Below the pieces are notes generated by a model, which saw only the letters and a list, made by a program, of their open reading frames with translations, did not search any database and had not been told where the DNA came from. 33,741 nucleotides of DNA from Candidatus Anaeroferrophillacea bacterium (lineage in GTDB: Bacteria; Desulfobacterota; Anaeroferrophillalia; Anaeroferrophillales; Anaeroferrophillaceae). The stretch spans positions 1-33,741 of the forward strand of contig JAFGAM010000141.1 in NCBI GenBank assembly GCA_016933675.1. Direction: 5' to 3'. This document shows, in pieces, positions 1 through 7,761 of this stretch. Within the stretch, counting starts at the first letter, position 1, and every line of letters begins with the position of its first letter. Position numbers and translations under genes: made by a program.

Positions 1-1093
<1,093 letters not shown>

Positions 1094-1098
1094 TCAAG

Positions 1099-1566
1099 TC
1101 AGAACAGTTCCGCCAGGCGCTCGTTGGCTCGACGCAGACGCAGGCTGAGGAGGTGGGCGATGCCGTTAAGCAGGTTGGCGCCGACCCGCGGCGCCGTTTC
1201 CAGCAGGCGCCGGTATGCGGCCCGGGTAAAAACCAGGACCTCGGTATCAAGCATCGCCGAGAGGGTCACCGACCGCGGCCGGTCATCGATGAAGGCCATT
1301 TCGCCGACCACCGAACCGGGCAGGAACCGGGCGATGACCACCGGCTTGCCGAGAAACTCGGTGCGCTTCTGGGCCTCCAGTTCGCCGTTGGCGATGTAGC
1401 AGAGAAAATCGCCGGCATCCCCCTCGCGGTAGATGACGGTCCCGGCAATATAGCGGTTGGGTTCCAGGTAAGCGCGGTAGACGGCCCAGTCAGCGTCATC
1501 CATGAAGCGGAAAACGGGCACCGACCGGTAGACACAGTCGAGGTCATCCAGGCCACACGGGGTCAT
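1099..1566 (-). CDS. Small stand-alone cyclic-nucleotide-binding domain protein
   Basis: A 155-residue protein that is almost entirely one cNMP-binding (CRP/PKA-type) beta-barrel. The phosphate-binding cassette is at residues 88-101 and reads GEMAFIDDRPRSVT. Glu89, which would contact the ribose, and Arg98, which would contact the cyclic phosphate, are nine residues apart as in ligand-competent domains. The C-terminal helix is Arg/Leu-rich, and there is no room for a helix-turn-helix, so it is unlikely to be a CRP-type DNA-binding regulator. Its ATG overlaps the mlaC stop codon (ATGA), indicating translational coupling to the lipid-transport genes. It may sense a nucleotide and modulate the transporter or an unknown partner; that role is inference. 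The ligand (cAMP, cGMP or none) cannot be read from the sequence. Confidence 0.85.
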   Translation of the reverse strand: MTPCGLDDLDCVYRSVPVFRFMDDADWAVYRAYLEPNRYIAGTVIYREGDAGDFLCYIANGELEAQKRTEFLGKPVVIARFLPGSVVGEMAFIDDRPRSVTLSAMLDTEVLVFTRAAYRRLLETAPRVGANLLNGIAHLLSLRLRRANERLAELF

Positions 1567-2225
1567 CCCTGCTGCGCCTCCGCACGATTCTTCCGCCGGG
1601 CGGCTTCGTTTTCGGCGATCTTCTCCCGCAGCCGCTGCAACAGGTCGGCAATACCCTGTTTTTCCAGGAAAGAGTTGAACTGGCTGCGGTAATTGCGCAC
1701 CAGGCTCACCTCCTCGATGATGACATCGTAGACATACCAGTACCCGTCACGCAGCACCATCTTGTAGTCCAGCGGAATCTCGACCCCCTTGCTGACGATG
1801 ACGGTCTCCACCATGGCCTTTTCCCCTTCAATACGCTCCCGGCCGTAGCTCACCACCTCCCCGGAGTATTCCTCGACGCGACCGATATAGGTCGATTTCA
1901 GCAGTTCGGCGAAGGTGGTGACGAACTCCCCACGTTTGCCGTCGTCGAGATCGCGCCAATAGCGCCCGAGGCACAGGCGGGTGGTGTAATCCATATCGAA
2001 ACGCTCGTGAAACAGGCGGTCGGCAAGGGCATCGAGATCCACCGTCGCGCCCGCCTCCTGCTGCCGCTGCCGCAGCACCTCGAGTATCCGGTCAATACTG
2101 GATTGCAACTGCTCCCGGGGTGAGGCGCCGGCAACGGCGTCGCCGGCCGGCACCACGACGACCAGCAGGATTGCCAGCAGGACCACCGACAGTAGAAAAA
2201 TTATCGATTTTGTTTGCTTCCCCAT
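1563..2225 (-). CDS. mlaC: Periplasmic phospholipid-shuttle protein, MlaC/Ttg2D family
   Basis: A 220-residue protein with an N-terminal signal peptide: Lys residues, then a long Ile/Leu/Val core to about residue 27, with a likely cleavage near AVA-GA. The mature part matches the MlaC (Ttg2D, toluene tolerance) fold, including the segments FAELLKSTYIGRVEEYSGE and DVIIEEVSLVRNYRSQFNSF. In the Mla system MlaC carries a phospholipid across the periplasm between the MlaA outer-membrane complex and the MlaFED inner-membrane complex. Here it is the last mla gene, after mlaA, and its stop overlaps the start of the cyclic-nucleotide-binding gene. An inverted repeat lies in the 99-nt gap that separates it from mlaA. 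Confidence 0.93.
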   Translation of the reverse strand: MGKQTKSIIFLLSVVLLAILLVVVVPAGDAVAGASPREQLQSSIDRILEVLRQRQQEAGATVDLDALADRLFHERFDMDYTTRLCLGRYWRDLDDGKRGEFVTTFAELLKSTYIGRVEEYSGEVVSYGRERIEGEKAMVETVIVSKGVEIPLDYKMVLRDGYWYVYDVIIEEVSLVRNYRSQFNSFLEKQGIADLLQRLREKIAENEAARRKNRAEAQQG

Positions 2226-2256
2226 GACGACACCTTCATCCGTTACCTGGCATATC

Positions 2257-2318
2257 GATGAAACCCGGTAGTACCCCTTATACCCGTTGCCGATTCCGGC
2301 AGTTGCCGCGGTTTCATC
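2257..2318 (-). other. Perfect 9-nt inverted repeat between mlaA and mlaC
   Basis: GATGAAACC at 2257-2265 is exactly complementary to GGTTTCATC at 2310-2318, with 44 nt between them. The stem would begin only 6 nt after the mlaA stop codon on the transcript. No U-run follows, so it is not a classical terminator. It could be an mRNA processing or stability element, or chance. Confidence 0.35.
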
Positions 2319-2324
2319 ATCTCG

Positions 2325-3074
2325 TTACTGCTCGACCAGCGTCTGCCGCCGCTGGACATAGGCATCACGCACCGCGACGTAGGGGTCGATGACCGCACGG
2401 ATGAGATCCTCATAATCACCGATCACCAGCGAGGTTTCATTGATTGTCTGGCCGGCTTTCACCGCCATGCCGGTTTCGTAGTCGTTCCAGAAAACCCAGG
2501 TCAGGGGACTCAGCGCCATATCCCCCGCCAGACCGACGGTACCCCGGGCGCTGCATGGTCCGAACACCGGCCAAACGATGTATGCCCCCTGCCCCAGACC
2601 GTGGACCCCGAGGGTCTGATCAAAATCCTCGTCGTAGCCCGCCATGCCGTCGTAGCTTGCCGGGTCCATCAGACCGCCGCAGCCGACGGTGGAGTTCAGC
2701 AGCAACCGGCAGAATTCCTCGCCGCCGTCACCAATGCGGCCCTGAAGCAGACAGTTGACGATGCGCACCGGCGCCAGCAGATTGTGGAAGAAATTACGGA
2801 TACCGATACGCGCCGGTTCCGGCACCGCCAGCGAATAGCCCTGGGCCGCGGGCTTGAGTACCCAGAAATACAGCCGGTCATTGAAGGTGAACATGGCCCG
2901 GTTGAAACCTTCCAGAGGATCGACGATGGTCGGCCCGGTATCGGCGTACTCGTCATTGAGAGCATTCGTTGCCGCCCCATCCGCCGGAGCGGCCGCCGCG
3001 GGAACGCCCCGGACCCCGCCGACCATCAACATCACCGCCAACAAGCCCCATACCGCCAGCCGCCGAATCTTCAT
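2325..3074 (-). CDS. mlaA: Outer-membrane lipid-asymmetry protein MlaA (VacJ)
   Basis: A 249-residue protein. The start at 3074 is chosen because it places a signal peptide (MKIRR plus a hydrophobic core, ending in an Ala-rich stretch near residues 24-29) at the N-terminus. The open frame extends further upstream but overlaps mlaD. Typical MlaA/VacJ segments are present: DPLEGFNRAMFTFNDRLY, then RIGIRNFFHNLLAPVRIVNCLLQG, then FCRLLLNSTVGCGGLMDPAS and DFDQTLGVHGLGQGAYIVWP. MlaA forms a channel in the outer-membrane inner leaflet that removes mislocalised phospholipids. In Escherichia coli it is a lipoprotein encoded away from the other mla genes. Here it sits between mlaD and mlaC, and no lipobox cysteine is visible at the signal-peptide end. 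Confidence 0.93.
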   Translation of the reverse strand: MKIRRLAVWGLLAVMLMVGGVRGVPAAAAPADGAATNALNDEYADTGPTIVDPLEGFNRAMFTFNDRLYFWVLKPAAQGYSLAVPEPARIGIRNFFHNLLAPVRIVNCLLQGRIGDGGEEFCRLLLNSTVGCGGLMDPASYDGMAGYDEDFDQTLGVHGLGQGAYIVWPVFGPCSARGTVGLAGDMALSPLTWVFWNDYETGMAVKAGQTINETSLVIGDYEDLIRAVIDPYVAVRDAYVQRRQTLVEQ

Positions 3075-3142
3075 GTCAACCTTCTCCCCGCCTTGCCGTC
3101 CGCCGCAGCGCCGGATGAGCAGCCCCAAACATCGATGGACCA

Positions 3143-3589
3143 TCAGACGTCGCCGAAAACATACTTGCTCACCAATTCCTCCAGGTCGATGGCGGACTCG
3201 GTTTCGGTAATCCGGTCGCCGTCTTTCAGAAGGGTATCGTCGCCGCCGGGAGAAATCTTGATGTACTTGTCGCCGATGATCCCCTGGGTTTTGATGGAGG
3301 CGATGACATCGGCCTGCAGTTCGACGCCCGGCTCGATGAGCATATCGATCTCGGCGCGGTCGTCCACCAGGCGGATGCGGTCCACCTTGCCGACCACCAC
3401 CCCGGCGATCTCCACCTGGGCGCCTTTCTTGAGACCGGAAACCGTATTGAATCGGGCGGAAATGTGGGTATAGCGAGAGCCGAAGAGATCGACGCCGCCG
3501 AGGTTTACCGTCATGTAGGCCACCCCGAGTAGACCCAGCACCATGAAAATCCCTACCGCCAGTTCGATGGAAAAACCTTTCCGTGCCAT
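3143..3589 (-). CDS. mlaD: MCE-domain lipid-transport subunit MlaD
   Basis: A 148-residue protein starting at the ATG at 3589 (MARKGFSIELAVGIF). One N-terminal transmembrane helix covers about residues 8-27, followed by a single periplasmic MCE domain at roughly residues 37-125. That domain contains the family segments GLKKGAQVEIAGVVVGKV and TQGIIGDKYIKISPGG. Single-MCE MlaD proteins form a hexameric ring on the MlaE/MlaF ABC transporter, through which phospholipid passes. The length is close to that of other MlaD proteins. It is 162 nt downstream of mlaF and 68 nt upstream of mlaA. The Shine-Dalgarno sequence is weak (GACTGAAG directly before the ATG), so the start is probable rather than certain. 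Confidence 0.93.
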   Translation of the reverse strand: MARKGFSIELAVGIFMVLGLLGVAYMTVNLGGVDLFGSRYTHISARFNTVSGLKKGAQVEIAGVVVGKVDRIRLVDDRAEIDMLIEPGVELQADVIASIKTQGIIGDKYIKISPGGDDTLLKDGDRITETESAIDLEELVSKYVFGDV

Positions 3590-3751
3590 CTTCAGTCGCT
3601 GTCCCGTCCCGTTCGTTTCGTTCTCGTCTCCGGCGCGTCTCCAGGCCAACCGCGGTCCCGGTGACCGGCGCCCGGCGCCGTTGCCTGTGCCGCGATCGCG
3701 GCGAACCCCTGGCCACCGGCAACCGCCGGCGGCCAACCGCCCCTGCGGGCG

Positions 3752-4558
3752 TCAAAATCGACCGCGATCGTCCTGATCCCGCAGCAGGCGGGATTCGATG
3801 TCGCTGACGTAGATGTTGCCCATCACCCGGGAGATGAAGGCCTTGACCAGCGGATCCTCACTGCGCTGCATCTCTTCCGAGGTGGCACAGATACGGATTT
3901 TGCCGTCGTGCAGCAGGGCGACATAGTCCGCCAGGTTGAAGATCTTGGGGATGTCGTGGCTGACGATGACGCTGGTGTAGCCCAGCCGTTTCTGGGTATC
4001 GTGGAAGATCTGGTACACCTCGCGGCTTTTCACCGGGTCGAGGCCGGTGGTGGGCTCGTCGAAGAGCAGGATCTCGGGATCGAGCTGCAACGCCCGGGCG
4101 AGTCCGACGCGTTTCTTCATCCCACCGCTGAGCTGAGCCGGATATTTGTCCTCGCTGCCGCCGAGATCGAGCATCCCGAGGGTGGCGGCGACCTTGTCGT
4201 GAATCTGCCGTTCCCCCATGGCGGTACGCTCCCGGAGCGGCAGGGCAATGTTCTCAAACACACTCAGAGAATCGAACAGCGCCGCGCTCTGGAAGAGGAC
4301 GCCGAAGCGGGTGCGCAGCTCCTTGAGCCGCCGACCCTTGATCCGGGCGACATCCGTACCGCCCACCAGCACCCGGCCGGCGTCGGGCCGGACAAGGCCG
4401 AGGATATGCTTCAGCAGGACGCTCTTCCCCTGGCCGCTCTCGCCGACGATAACCGTCGTCAGACCGCGGCGGATGGGCAGATCGACCCCTTTGAGCACCC
4501 GCTGGGCGCCGAAGGATTTTTCCACCCCGGCCAGTTCTATGCAGTACTCGTCCGTCAT
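3752..4558 (-). CDS. mlaF: ABC transporter ATPase MlaF
   Basis: A 268-residue ATP-binding subunit. Walker A is at residues 39-46 (GESGQGKS), the ABC signature at 143-150 (LSGGMKKR), Walker B at 163-169 (ILLFDEP), and the switch His at 201. The signature variant with MKKR and the following GLARAL is characteristic of the MlaF/Ttg2A/Mkl group, which powers phospholipid movement through MlaE. The C-terminal tail of about 30 residues after the ATPase core is somewhat longer than minimal. No MlaB (STAS) partner gene is present in the window. It is preceded by a 162-nt spacer from mlaE that contains a G-rich tandem repeat on the transcript. Confidence 0.95.
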   Translation of the reverse strand: MTDEYCIELAGVEKSFGAQRVLKGVDLPIRRGLTTVIVGESGQGKSVLLKHILGLVRPDAGRVLVGGTDVARIKGRRLKELRTRFGVLFQSAALFDSLSVFENIALPLRERTAMGERQIHDKVAATLGMLDLGGSEDKYPAQLSGGMKKRVGLARALQLDPEILLFDEPTTGLDPVKSREVYQIFHDTQKRLGYTSVIVSHDIPKIFNLADYVALLHDGKIRICATSEEMQRSEDPLVKAFISRVMGNIYVSDIESRLLRDQDDRGRF

Positions 4559-4588
4559 TGCATTCGCTTCTTCATCAACTCAAGGAGC

Positions 4589-4611
4589 GATGGCTTCGTT
4601 TCAACTCCATC
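4589..4611 (+). repeat. 23-nt remnant of a dispersed palindromic repeat (GATGGC...CCATC module)
   Basis: GATGGCTTCG followed by a short spacer and TCCATC. The same 23-nt module recurs at 17737-17759, 27322-27344 and, degenerated, at 32428-32450. A 25-nt version is at 8120-8144 on the other strand, at the end of the long palindromic element. It lies in the mlaE-mlaF spacer. Confidence 0.5.
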
Positions 4612-4628
4612 GATGCTATACCGCCGAC

Positions 4629-4709
4629 TCCCAAATCCCAACCCCCGGCTCCCAACCCCAAATCCCAACCCCCGGCTCCCAGCGCCAACCCCCACATCCC
4701 GGCTCCCGG
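4629..4709 (-). repeat. Tandem 27-bp repeat, G-rich on the mRNA strand, between mlaE and mlaF
   Basis: Two full 27-bp units (4650-4676 and 4677-4703), a preceding partial unit (4629-4649) and a trailing partial unit. Each is built on TCCCAA / CCCCCGGC on the plus strand. The first two copies are nearly identical and the third is diverged. The mla transcript reads the other strand, so it contains at least ten runs of three or more Gs within about 80 nt, enough for stacked G-quadruplexes. The position in a 162-nt intercistronic spacer of an otherwise compact operon is unusual. Confidence 0.8.
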
Positions 4710-4720
4710 ATTCTTTCAAC

Positions 4721-5506
4721 TCACAGCATTATGAAGGTAATTACATAATCCGCCACCAGAATCGCCACCGAGGAAATCACCACCGCCTGGGTCGTCGCCC
4801 GGCTCACCCCCTCAGCGCCGAAACCGTTGCGGCCGAGATGGACCCAGTAGCCGCGATCGGCACAGATCCAGATGATGAGCAGGGCGAAACAGACCGACTT
4901 GACGAAACACATGCGGATATCGCCGATGAGGACGCTGCTCTTCATGCTCTGGATATAGGCCCCCTCATTGCCGCCCAGCAGCCGCACCCCCACCAGGAAA
5001 CCGCCCATGAGCCCGACAATGTTGAAGATCGCCGTCAGCAGGGGCACCGAGACGAGGCCGGCGACGAATTTGGGTGAAATAAGGAAGCGATAGGGGTCGA
5101 TGGCCATGCATTCAAGGGCATCGATCTGCTCGGAGATGCGCATGATGCCAACCTCGGCACAGATGGCCGAACCCACCCGCCCGGTAACCATCAGGGCGGT
5201 GAGCACCGGACCCAGTTCACGGATCAGGCTCAGGGCAACGGCGGAGCCGAGAACGCTGTCGGCGCCGAACATTCGCAGGGTATAATAACCCTGAAGACCG
5301 AGAACCATGCCGACGAAGGCACCGGTAAAAAAGATGACCCCGAAGGACGATGCCCCGATGACGTATACCTGCTTGATGATTGGCCTGATCTTCCACGGCG
5401 GCATGAAGATCCCCAGCAGCGAACGGAGCAGGAAGATTCCCGCCCGCCCGATATCATTGAGCAGTTCCAGTCCGCGGCCGCCAAGCCGCGCGATGGGTTG
5501 AAGCAT
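4721..5506 (-). CDS. mlaE: ABC transporter permease MlaE
   Basis: A 261-residue multi-spanning inner-membrane protein, the permease of the Mla phospholipid transporter. Family-typical stretches are GVIFFTGAFVGMVLGLQGY, the coupling region SLIRELGPVLTALMVTGRVG followed by SAICAEVGIMRISEQIDALE, and the C-terminal ATTQAVVISSVAILVADYVIT. An N-terminal amphipathic segment precedes about five to six membrane segments. It is the first gene of the operon, and its ATG at 5506 follows an AT-rich spacer likely to hold the promoter. The length is normal for the family. Confidence 0.94.
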   Translation of the reverse strand: MLQPIARLGGRGLELLNDIGRAGIFLLRSLLGIFMPPWKIRPIIKQVYVIGASSFGVIFFTGAFVGMVLGLQGYYTLRMFGADSVLGSAVALSLIRELGPVLTALMVTGRVGSAICAEVGIMRISEQIDALECMAIDPYRFLISPKFVAGLVSVPLLTAIFNIVGLMGGFLVGVRLLGGNEGAYIQSMKSSVLIGDIRMCFVKSVCFALLIIWICADRGYWVHLGRNGFGAEGVSRATTQAVVISSVAILVADYVITFIML

Positions 5507-5554
5507 GATTAGGTATCGAACCCGCTACATGAATTCTAAATTTTTTCTAACAAT

Positions 5555-5560
5555 AGTATA
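5555..5560 (-). promoter_or_regulatory. Candidate -10 box of the mla operon promoter
   Basis: The 79-nt spacer between the amidohydrolase stop and mlaE is markedly AT-rich compared with its surroundings. TATACT on the minus strand at 5555-5560 matches the sigma-70 -10 consensus at 5 of 6 bases. I see no good -35 hexamer at the usual distance; a TTGATA lies only 12 nt upstream. The call is therefore weak. Confidence 0.3.
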
Positions 5561-5585
5561 GCTAAATCAAAATATCAATGATTTT

Positions 5586-6494
5586 TCACGTGCATGCCGC
5601 CGAATCGCCGGAAAAATCACCGCGCACACACCCGGAAGCCGGGAAGCGGTCCAGATCGAGGCGCAGCCGGCGGCTCACGGGACGACCAAGGCGCTCCCAG
5701 CCGCGAGTGGTGGTCAGCTCCAGCAGTTCGGCGGCGGGGATGCCGGCCTCGAGGTACCACCCCAGTTCGGCAAAAAAGGATGCGCCGTGGGGTACGTTGT
5801 AGGAACCGGAGTCGGTACCCGGCGCCAGCGGCGTACCCAGCTCCCACGCCGCCGCCAGCATCTCGACCTGGCGGCGGTAGTTGCGATCGATGATCGCCCG
5901 CTCGGCGGCGGAGAAACGGCCATCGGGATCCGCCAGCTGGTTGGCCATGGCAGTGATGGTGGGGGTCCAGCAGACCCCGCGTTCAGCCATGATCGCCAGG
6001 GTTTCGCGGGAAATGAAGTAGCCGTGTTCAATGTTGTCGACCCCGGCCGTCGCCGCCAGCCGGCAGGCCTCGTCGCCGTTGGCGTGAACCACCACGCGGC
6101 GGCCGGCGCGGCGGGCGGCGGCCACCAGGGCGCGAAACTCGTCGTCGTCCCACTGGCGCGGCCCGATGCGGCCGTACTCGGCGAAGGAAACCACCCCGGT
6201 AAGGAGGATCTTGACGAAGGGCCAGGGACCGCCGGCGATCTTCGCCACCGCCGGCAGGTCGCGGTTGTCGCCGATGAAACGACCGTAAGCGCCGGGCCGG
6301 AAGATTGCCGGCCCGGTACGCACCACCTCCAGGGGGGCACAGTCGATTCCGGCGAGAATATCATCCCGGTCGCCGGCATCACGCACCAAGCCGATGCCGG
6401 CCTCCCACTGACGCCGGGCGTTTTCCATCGGCTCGCCGCCCAGGGTCAGGTGAACGTGGGTATCGACGAAAGCCGGAACAACGATTTCACGCAT
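5586..6494 (-). CDS. Metal-dependent amidohydrolase, imidazolonepropionase-like family
   Basis: A 302-residue protein with the metal-ligand pattern of the amidohydrolase TIM-barrel superfamily. The HxH pair is His13/His15 (DTHVHL), a likely carboxylated lysine is Lys95 (FVKILLTG), and there follow His137 (VVHANG), His157 (IEHGYF) and Asp228 (PGTDSG). The start at 6494 has CAAGG seven nt upstream. It leaves only about ten residues before HxH, so the usual N-terminal beta-sandwich half is missing. The C-terminus after residue 270 also lacks the usual GxIxxGKxADL strand. The protein is therefore a bare barrel. The substrate is unknown; family members hydrolyse cyclic amides, dipeptides or similar C-N bonds. 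It is transcribed divergently from the enoyl-CoA hydratase gene. Confidence 0.8.
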   Translation of the reverse strand: MREIVVPAFVDTHVHLTLGGEPMENARRQWEAGIGLVRDAGDRDDILAGIDCAPLEVVRTGPAIFRPGAYGRFIGDNRDLPAVAKIAGGPWPFVKILLTGVVSFAEYGRIGPRQWDDDEFRALVAAARRAGRRVVVHANGDEACRLAATAGVDNIEHGYFISRETLAIMAERGVCWTPTITAMANQLADPDGRFSAAERAIIDRNYRRQVEMLAAAWELGTPLAPGTDSGSYNVPHGASFFAELGWYLEAGIPAAELLELTTTRGWERLGRPVSRRLRLDLDRFPASGCVRGDFSGDSAACT

Positions 6495-6606
6495 GGGAAA
6501 CCTTGTCTCTTCGAGGTGTCGCCGCCCCGGGCCGGGCCGCGGGCGAACGGAATCATCATTACTGCGCCTACCGCGTCCCGTACTCCCGGAACCGTTACGA
6601 ATAGAT

Positions 6607-6635
6607 GTTTTACCCCGCCGGCCGGTATAGGTCAA
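6607..6635 (-). promoter_or_regulatory. Sigma-70-like promoter for the amidohydrolase gene
   Basis: On the minus strand, TTGACC (6630-6635, 5 of 6 to consensus) is separated by exactly 17 nt from TAAAAC (6607-6612, 4 of 6). Transcription would start near 6600, giving a leader of about 105 nt before the ATG at 6494. Confidence 0.5.
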
Positions 6636-6754
6636 CAGCTAATTCCCGGCTCCAGGCCGCCAGCTGATGCCGGGCATGGGGTTTCCGGCCCCTGTCCGGG
6701 AACCATCATTACCTTGTCAGCCCGCGGCATCTATGCTAAAGCAACAGGCTGTTT

Positions 6755-6760
6755 TATGAT
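6755..6760 (+). promoter_or_regulatory. Candidate -10 box for the enoyl-CoA hydratase gene
   Basis: TATGAT matches the -10 consensus at 5 of 6 bases and lies 49 nt upstream of the ATG. The hexamer 17 nt upstream does not resemble a -35 box, so an activator or another sigma factor may be needed, or the call may be wrong. Confidence 0.3.
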
Positions 6761-6809
6761 CAGAAGCACACCAAACGATTATCCCGGAACCATGCAAGGA
6801 GGAACCACC

Positions 6810-7616
6810 ATGGGCTACGATTTTCTCGAACTGGAAGTGGCCGACGGCGTCGGCACCATCTGGATGAACCGGCCGCCGGCAAACTCCCTGAACCACGAAC
6901 TGGTGACAGAACTGGCGGGTGCCTTCGCCGCGTTCCGCGACGACGACAAGGTCAGGGTGCTGGTCATCGCCAGCCGCCTGCCGGGCTTCTTCGTCGCCGG
7001 CGCCGACATCAAGATGTTCACCGAGATGAATCCCGACCAGGCCTGGGACATCGCCGCCCGGCTCCAGGAAGTGAACCAGATGCTGGAGGATATGCCCAAA
7101 ATCACCATCGCCGCCATCGCCGGTTACGCCCTGGGCGGCGGCCTGGAGCTGGCCCTGGCCTGCGACTTCCGCTTCATGGCCGACTCGGTGACGATCAAGG
7201 ACAAGGTAAAAACGCCCACCGTCGGGTTGCCGGAAACCACCCTCGGCATTCTGCCGGGTGCCGGCGGTACCCAGCGTCTTTCCCGCCTGCTGGGGCCGAA
7301 GAAGGCGCTCTACTACATCGCCACCGCGACCCAGATCAAGCCGGACGAGGCCCTGGCCCTGGGCCTGGTGGAAGGGCTCTTTCCCGGCGACGAGTTGAAC
7401 GACAAGGTGCAAACCTTCGCCAAAGACATGGCCACCAAGGCGACCGTCGGCATCGCCTGCGCCAAGAAGTCGATCTACCAGGGCTTCAATCGCGACATGG
7501 CCGACGGCCTGCGCATCGAGTGCGACGCCTTCAAGGAGGCCTTCAGCAGCGCCGACGCCACCGAAGGGCTGAACGCCTTCGTGGAGAAGCGGGCGGCGAA
7601 GTTCGTCGGCAAATAA
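6810..7616 (+). CDS. Enoyl-CoA hydratase/isomerase (crotonase) family protein
   Basis: A 268-residue cytoplasmic enzyme starting at the ATG at 6810, seven nt after a perfect AAGGAGG. Crotonase signatures are present: the oxyanion-hole segment FFVAGADIKMF, then GYALGGGLELALACDFR, which contains the first catalytic Glu, and GLPETTLGILPGAGGTQRL, which contains the second. With both glutamates in place it is most likely a true hydratase adding water to trans-2-enoyl-CoA. The exact chain length, or an alternative such as a methylglutaconyl or cyclohexenyl substrate, cannot be read. It is monocistronic: it has its own leader and is followed by a strong terminator. It may serve fatty-acid or aromatic-acid degradation; no other beta-oxidation gene is nearby. 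Confidence 0.93.
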   Translation: MGYDFLELEVADGVGTIWMNRPPANSLNHELVTELAGAFAAFRDDDKVRVLVIASRLPGFFVAGADIKMFTEMNPDQAWDIAARLQEVNQMLEDMPKITIAAIAGYALGGGLELALACDFRFMADSVTIKDKVKTPTVGLPETTLGILPGAGGTQRLSRLLGPKKALYYIATATQIKPDEALALGLVEGLFPGDELNDKVQTFAKDMATKATVGIACAKKSIYQGFNRDMADGLRIECDAFKEAFSSADATEGLNAFVEKRAAKFVGK

Positions 7617-7728
7617 ACATCTACCGAACCCGCACCCGGATGAGCGGGATGCCGGCTGCATCACTAACCCCGGCACCCCGAAAATACCGGAACTACGACA
7701 CACCGGAAATACCGGCTGCGCGAACAGC

Positions 7729-7760
7729 ACGGGGGGCGGGCAACCGTCCCCCGTTTTTTT
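7729..7760 (+). terminator. Intrinsic terminator after the enoyl-CoA hydratase gene
   Basis: ACGGGGGGCGG pairs with CCGTCCCCCGT (one G-T pair) around a GCAA tetraloop at 7740-7743, and a run of T residues follows directly, from 7754 to 7760. The stem is 11 bp and very GC-rich. Confidence 0.92.
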
Positions 7761-7761
7761 C

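Larger units (their letters stand above)
6495..6809. other. Divergent intergenic region between amidohydrolase and enoyl-CoA hydratase genes
   Basis: 315 nt with no convincing gene. It holds a good sigma-70-type promoter for the amidohydrolase on the minus strand (6607-6635) and a candidate -10 for the hydratase on the plus strand (6755-6760). Open frames crossing it show no family similarity and look like GC-driven extensions of the neighbouring genes. Confidence 0.6.

Noticed and set aside
3075-3755. N-terminal extension of the mlaA frame
   Set aside because: It overlaps mlaD out of frame and lacks a signal peptide at its start, whereas the ATG at 3074 begins with one.
5586-5700. Frameshift at the amidohydrolase C-terminus
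   Set aside because: The other two reading frames were checked by eye for the usual GxIxxGKxADL strand and neither restores it, so a simple frameshift is not supported.
5787-6809. Long N-terminal extension of the enoyl-CoA hydratase frame
   Set aside because: The frame stays open through the antisense of the amidohydrolase because of high GC. The ATG at 6810 with a perfect AAGGAGG gives the full crotonase domain.
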